Positions 13,132-14,791 of a DNA stretch of 14,791 nt are shown here, in pieces. The notes beneath the pieces are model-generated. The model saw only the letters and a program-made list of their open reading frames with translations, was not told where the DNA came from and did not search any database. Location of the stretch: NCBI GenBank assembly GCA_029934695.1, contig JAOZLU010000025.1:11830-26620 (forward strand), in the 5' to 3' direction. Origin of the DNA: Desulfobacterales bacterium. GTDB taxonomy: Bacteria > Desulfobacterota > Desulfobacteria > Desulfobacterales > 4be13. How positions within the stretch are numbered: the first letter of the stretch is position 1; each line of letters begins with the position of its first letter. The position numbers and the translations under genes were made by a program.

Positions 13132-14205
13132 TCACATATCACCCAAAAGAATCTTCTTATATTTTTCCCTGGCCTTGTTTACCAAAGAACGGCAGGCACT
13201 GTTGTTTTTATATCTTTTAATAAATGTTTCCAATTCCGACAATGTCGGATTCTTCAGTATGCGATCCAGTTCTTCTGATATTTTTTTACCTGCCTCGCGT
13301 TTCGGGGGGGCGATTTCCGGTTGCCGGGGCTTGACTTCCGATTGTTGCAATTCAGTTGCCGGCTGCGCCTGATCGGTTTTGTATGGTACGGGGATCTGAC
13401 CCAGTTTATCCGCAGCTTTCTGAAGATACGGCTGTAAGATTGGAATGCTTTTTTTTATCTGCTTTGCATATTTTGCGTTTATCCATCCTCTGTCGGTCTC
13501 AATCCATTCTCCTTTTTTTCTTATGGCAAAAACCTTTTCCCCTCTGTCATATTCCCCTGTTCTTGCCGTGTTAATGGAATTCCCGGCTCTTATGTTCAGG
13601 TCGCTGGCGATAATCAGATAACCATTCTGGCCCAGAGCGGAATATTTTCTTATAAATTGCTGCAACGCAGATCCGGAAGATGCCCTTTTATAATCGTCTT
13701 TAACAATCTGTTCTAATATATTCACCACTTGTGTCACATAATGGCCGTTTGAAAATTCTGAAAAATAAGCGTCAAAAACAGACAGGTCATTATTATTGCC
13801 GCGATACTTTATTTTATTGAAACGGTCATACTCCTTGACCAGTTTGTAAAATTTCAGTTTGTTATATGAATCCGATACTGTTTTATAACTTAATTTGAAA
13901 TCAATGTGCGCTCCCTGTTCGAGCAATACTTTGAACGCCTCGAAACTTTCACTCTCAAAAGCGTACCACAAGGCAGACTTCCTCTTGTCATCTTTCACAT
14001 TGGCATTCGCATCGCTGCGTAACAGGTCTTTAATCAGGTTGAAGTCATTTGATCTTGCCGCAATGATTAATGTCGGCATAGCGTTCCCATTAACGGGCGT
14101 TTGCGTTTGTTCAAAACGCTTTTCCGGGAGAACCGGAGGGGATTTTGCACAACCTGAACAGATCAGCATAAACATAAAAACCGCTACGATGCTTTTTCGA
14201 TACAT
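13132..14205 (-). CDS. Lipoprotein with ankyrin repeats and bacterial SH3 domain
   Basis: 357 residues from ATG 14205, with GGAG 7 bases upstream. The signal peptide ends LICSGC with lipid-attachment C19; the -3 residue is Cys rather than the usual Leu, so the lipobox is slightly off consensus. Residues 42-104 hold about two ankyrin repeats (PTLIIAARSNDFNLIKDLLR, SALWYAFESESFEAFKVLLE). Residues 196-249 form an SH3b domain (YLIIASDLNIRAGNS, GEKVFAIRKKGEWIET, GWINAKY), often used to bind cell-wall peptides. A Gln/Pro-rich linker (275-303) leads to a helical end with ELETFIKRYKNNSACRSLV, similar to ALQQFIRKYSAL at 180. Probably anchored in the outer or inner membrane facing the periplasm. It is the upstream neighbour of the secreted propeller protein, and a heptamer tract sits 20 bp before its start. 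Confidence 0.85.
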   Translation of the reverse strand: MYRKSIVAVFMFMLICSGCAKSPPVLPEKRFEQTQTPVNGNAMPTLIIAARSNDFNLIKDLLRSDANANVKDDKRKSALWYAFESESFEAFKVLLEQGAHIDFKLSYKTVSDSYNKLKFYKLVKEYDRFNKIKYRGNNNDLSVFDAYFSEFSNGHYVTQVVNILEQIVKDDYKRASSGSALQQFIRKYSALGQNGYLIIASDLNIRAGNSINTARTGEYDRGEKVFAIRKKGEWIETDRGWINAKYAKQIKKSIPILQPYLQKAADKLGQIPVPYKTDQAQPATELQQSEVKPRQPEIAPPKREAGKKISEELDRILKNPTLSELETFIKRYKNNSACRSLVNKAREKYKKILLGDM

Positions 14206-14225
14206 TTTGAAACTCCGTTATATGA

Positions 14226-14291
14226 AAGTTTTAAGTTTTAAGTTTTAGGTTTTAAGTTTTAGGTTTTAAGTTTTAGGTTTTAGGTTTTAGG
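14226..14291. repeat. Nine-copy heptanucleotide tract (AAGTTTT/AGGTTTT) upstream of the lipoprotein gene
   Basis: Units from 14226: AAGTTTT three times, AGGTTTT, AAGTTTT, AGGTTTT, AAGTTTT, AGGTTTT twice, then AGG. The tract starts 20 bp before the lipoprotein start codon on its 5' side, so copy-number change would alter promoter or leader spacing. Confidence 0.95.
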
Positions 14292-14392
14292 AAAAACTGG
14301 AAAACTTTCATTGCTCGTTGTGATTTGCAGGTTATGGCCGTTTATCGGAATCTCGGCAGGAAGCAATTCATTCGGGAAAAAAATCCGGGTTT

Positions 14393-14791
14393 CTATGCGG
14401 TTCCGATAATTGTAACTTCAACCTTTCTTTTCCTTGGGCAGTTGTCATGGTTTATCACAACTGCCTGCTGCCAGGTTCCCAAAATGAGTTTGCCTTTTCT
14501 GACAGGAATGGATATGGACGGCCCCATAAGAGCGGCCTGAACATGGCTGTGTCCGTTCCCGTCATGCCAAGCTTTTTCATGCTCATATTCCAGTCCCGGA
14601 GGTGCCATCTGACGGATGGCTCTTTTCAAATCTTTCACTACACCCGGTTCATACTCAATGGTTGTGACTGACCCGGTTGAGCCGATAACAGTGGCGTTCA
14701 GATTCCCATCGGTGATGTTGGATTCTGAAATCAACGATTTAAGATAATTCATTATATCTTTAATGTCAATCCCGGTTTTCATTTCAACTTC
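14393..14791 (-). CDS. yjbQ: YjbQ/UPF0047 family protein (secondary thiamine-phosphate synthase type), 5' end outside window
   Basis: 132 codons are visible. The family signatures are clear: TTIEYEPGVVKDLKRAI, HDGNGHSHVQAALMGPSISI (73-92 from the internal Met) and LGTWQQAVVINHDNCPRKRK near the end. YjbQ proteins form trimers with conserved His/Glu residues in a metal-binding pocket; E. coli YjbQ can supply weak thiamine-phosphate synthase activity, though the true role is unsettled. The frame stays open to the window edge (E-V-E before Met at 14782) and the family usually has about 20 more N-terminal residues, so the Met at 14782 is probably internal. Confidence 0.88.
   Translation of the reverse strand, partial: EVEMKTGIDIKDIMNYLKSLISESNITDGNLNATVIGSTGSVTTIEYEPGVVKDLKRAIRQMAPPGLEYEHEKAWHDGNGHSHVQAALMGPSISIPVRKGKLILGTWQQAVVINHDNCPRKRKVEVTIIGTA

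Noticed and set aside
14226..14291. Telomere-like repeat
   Set aside because: The TTTAGG-like units resemble telomere words, but this is a short intergenic tract between bacterial genes with no replicon end.

Overview
The window looks like an accessory region of a Gram-negative chromosome. The best guess is a deltaproteobacterial (Desulfobacterota) sulfate reducer of the Desulfonema type. This rests on overall gene style and on many intergenic palindromes and MITE-like repeats of a kind common in such large, repeat-rich genomes; no rRNA or core marker confirms it. A lipoprotein, FadL-like barrel fragments and an OmpA-domain protein indicate an outer membrane.

Layout. (1) 1-2206, plus strand: a tightly coupled operon (4-bp ATGA overlaps) of three genes: the C-terminal tail of a repeat-rich helical protein cut by the window edge, a MotB/ZorB-like inner-membrane protein with a coiled-coil rod and an OmpA-like peptidoglycan-binding domain, and an unrecognised 244-residue protein. 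This may be the output end of a ZorAB/MotAB-like ion-driven machine, known in defence as Zorya; it is the best candidate for a new system. (2) 2300-3400: a gene graveyard with two shuffled Rhs/YD-repeat fragments, the C-terminal stub of a REP-associated tyrosine transposase, and palindromes. (3) 3400-9141, minus strand: a defence/stability island holding an AbiEii-like nucleotidyltransferase with a small partner, a VapC-type PIN toxin with its antitoxin, a HigBA-type pair and a PD-(D/E)XK nuclease-like protein. Between them lie a chimeric FadL-like barrel ORF with a duplicated 3' end, an AAA ATPase stub, a 226-bp MITE-like element and a 52-bp dispersed repeat in two copies. (4) 9142-14791, minus strand: a truncated membrane-protein N-terminus abutting a solo element end, a full-length radical SAM protein, a secreted beta-propeller-like protein, an ankyrin/SH3 lipoprotein and a 5'-partial YjbQ-family gene. 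These are separated by a large hairpin element and by three heptanucleotide repeat tracts.

How the genes work together. The three toxin-antitoxin-like modules and the nuclease are each self-contained and share only strand and neighbourhood. The stator-like operon is on the opposite strand and separated from them by debris, so its link to the island is positional only. The propeller protein and the lipoprotein are adjacent, in the same direction and both exported, so they may act together in the envelope; no sequence motif proves it. No tRNA, rRNA, CRISPR array or complete insertion sequence was seen.
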